Source: a virus | IMG/VR virus record: IMGVR_UViG_3300045135_000262 | Coordinates: 1-22,746 of that record | DNA: 22,746 nucleotides | Reading direction: 5' to 3' (one strand) | Shown here: piece by piece, positions 22,358 through 22,746 of the stretch | Numbering within the stretch: the stretch's first letter is position 1 | How the letters are laid out: every line of letters begins with the position of its first letter | Notes under the pieces: model-generated | Databases searched by the model: none | What the model saw: the letters and a program-made list of their open reading frames with translations, nothing else | What the model was told of the DNA's origin: nothing | Made by a program: the position numbers and the translations under genes

Positions 22358-22722
22358 TAAAAACTAGCCGTAGCCCCTACTGTAATATCACCAAACTCTA
22401 GATCAGAGTTAGTAGATACTTCAGTATATAAACTCATAAAGGTGCTAGGTATCTCATACTTTGCAGTAAAGTCTAGACCTTTAAAGATGTCTCCTTCGTC
22501 TAGCTCTAACATATCAATATCTGTAGCTACACTTAGTCCAATACCCATAGCAGTTAATCCTGCTGATGGAGTTAGTTCCCACTCCCATTCTTCTATACCA
22601 GTAGTATAGTTGATGTCAGAGTCTGCACCGATAGATAATGTCTGCCCTGCGACAGAAAAATCCATAGCTGATGTTGATGTAGCTGCTAGTGCAACTACAG
22701 TTGCGATTGCTGTTGTCTTCAT
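22357..22722 (-). CDS. Phage-encoded outer-membrane-like protein
   Basis: This 121-aa protein starts MKTTAIATVVALAATSTSA (signal peptide, cleavage likely after A19), followed by alternating amphipathic strands: FSVAGQTLSIGAD, WEWELTPSAGLTAMGIGLSV, GLDFTAKYEI, FMSLYTEVS and a final DITVGATASF. The C-terminal Phe preceded by alternating residues is the outer-membrane protein end signal recognised by the BAM complex. Only about 6-8 strands fit, so it would be a small barrel or a truncated porin. The protein could alter the host surface (for example block superinfection) or be carried from a host gene; both are inference. AAGGATC upstream acts as ribosome site. Confidence 0.65.
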   Translation of the reverse strand: MKTTAIATVVALAATSTSAMDFSVAGQTLSIGADSDINYTTGIEEWEWELTPSAGLTAMGIGLSVATDIDMLELDEGDIFKGLDFTAKYEIPSTFMSLYTEVSTNSDLEFGDITVGATASF

Positions 22723-22746
22723 TTTATGATCCTTTTTTCCATTTTT

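Noticed and set aside
1-22746. tRNA genes, integrase, repressor or insertion sequences
   Set aside because: I looked for cloverleaf-like, integrase or transposase patterns and found none; the window is a virion-gene operon only.

Overview
The window is one 22.7-kb block of late (virion) genes from a tailed phage. Every gene I can support lies on the minus strand, so the block reads from right (22722) to left (1). The set is packaging genes, portal, a large internal or polyvalent protein, scaffold, major capsid protein, a capsid-associated protein, an adaptor (tail tubular A-like), a nozzle (tail tubular B-like) and fibres. There is no tape-measure or tail-sheath gene, which points to a short-tailed podovirus. 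The low-to-moderate G+C (about 38-40% by eye), the small-protein repertoire and the fibre repeats look like marine podoviruses known mostly from viromes. A DUF1127 gene, a family common in alphaproteobacteria, hints at an alphaproteobacterial host; this is inference. Replication, lysogeny, RNA polymerase and recognisable lysin genes are not in the window.

Layout in transcription order. 22722-22071: an envelope-directed trio made of a signal-peptide beta-barrel-like protein, a small secreted Cys protein and a 31-aa amphipathic peptide with a Cys cluster. 22066-19428: small and medium phage proteins, several very lysine-rich (59, 78, 104 and 204 aa), plus a conserved 226-aa protein. 19427-19177: a regulated monocistron-like unit with a sigma70-like promoter and a leader hairpin that buries the Shine-Dalgarno of a 54-aa DUF1127 protein. 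19125-16474: a tail-anchored membrane protein, terminase small subunit, HTH-like protein and terminase large subunit. 16464-9868: portal, a small coiled-coil protein, a 1114-aa protein with an HExxH metallopeptidase signature, and the scaffold. 9861-8002: a consensus-like promoter, a 200-nt structured leader, the major capsid protein and a capsid-associated protein, closed by a hairpin. 7947-1: adaptor, nozzle, a 1058-aa fibre with 31 four-residue repeats, a 639-aa six-repeat protein, and the start of a probable tail-fibre assembly protein cut by the window edge.

Most genes are joined by ATGA, GTGA, TAATG or similar overlaps, so translational coupling is the rule. The two real non-coding regions (9627-9867 and 19342-19427) each carry a host-type promoter followed by RNA structure; these are the most likely control points. 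Three short genes below 60 codons (59, 54 and 31 aa) were found by reading the minus strand directly.
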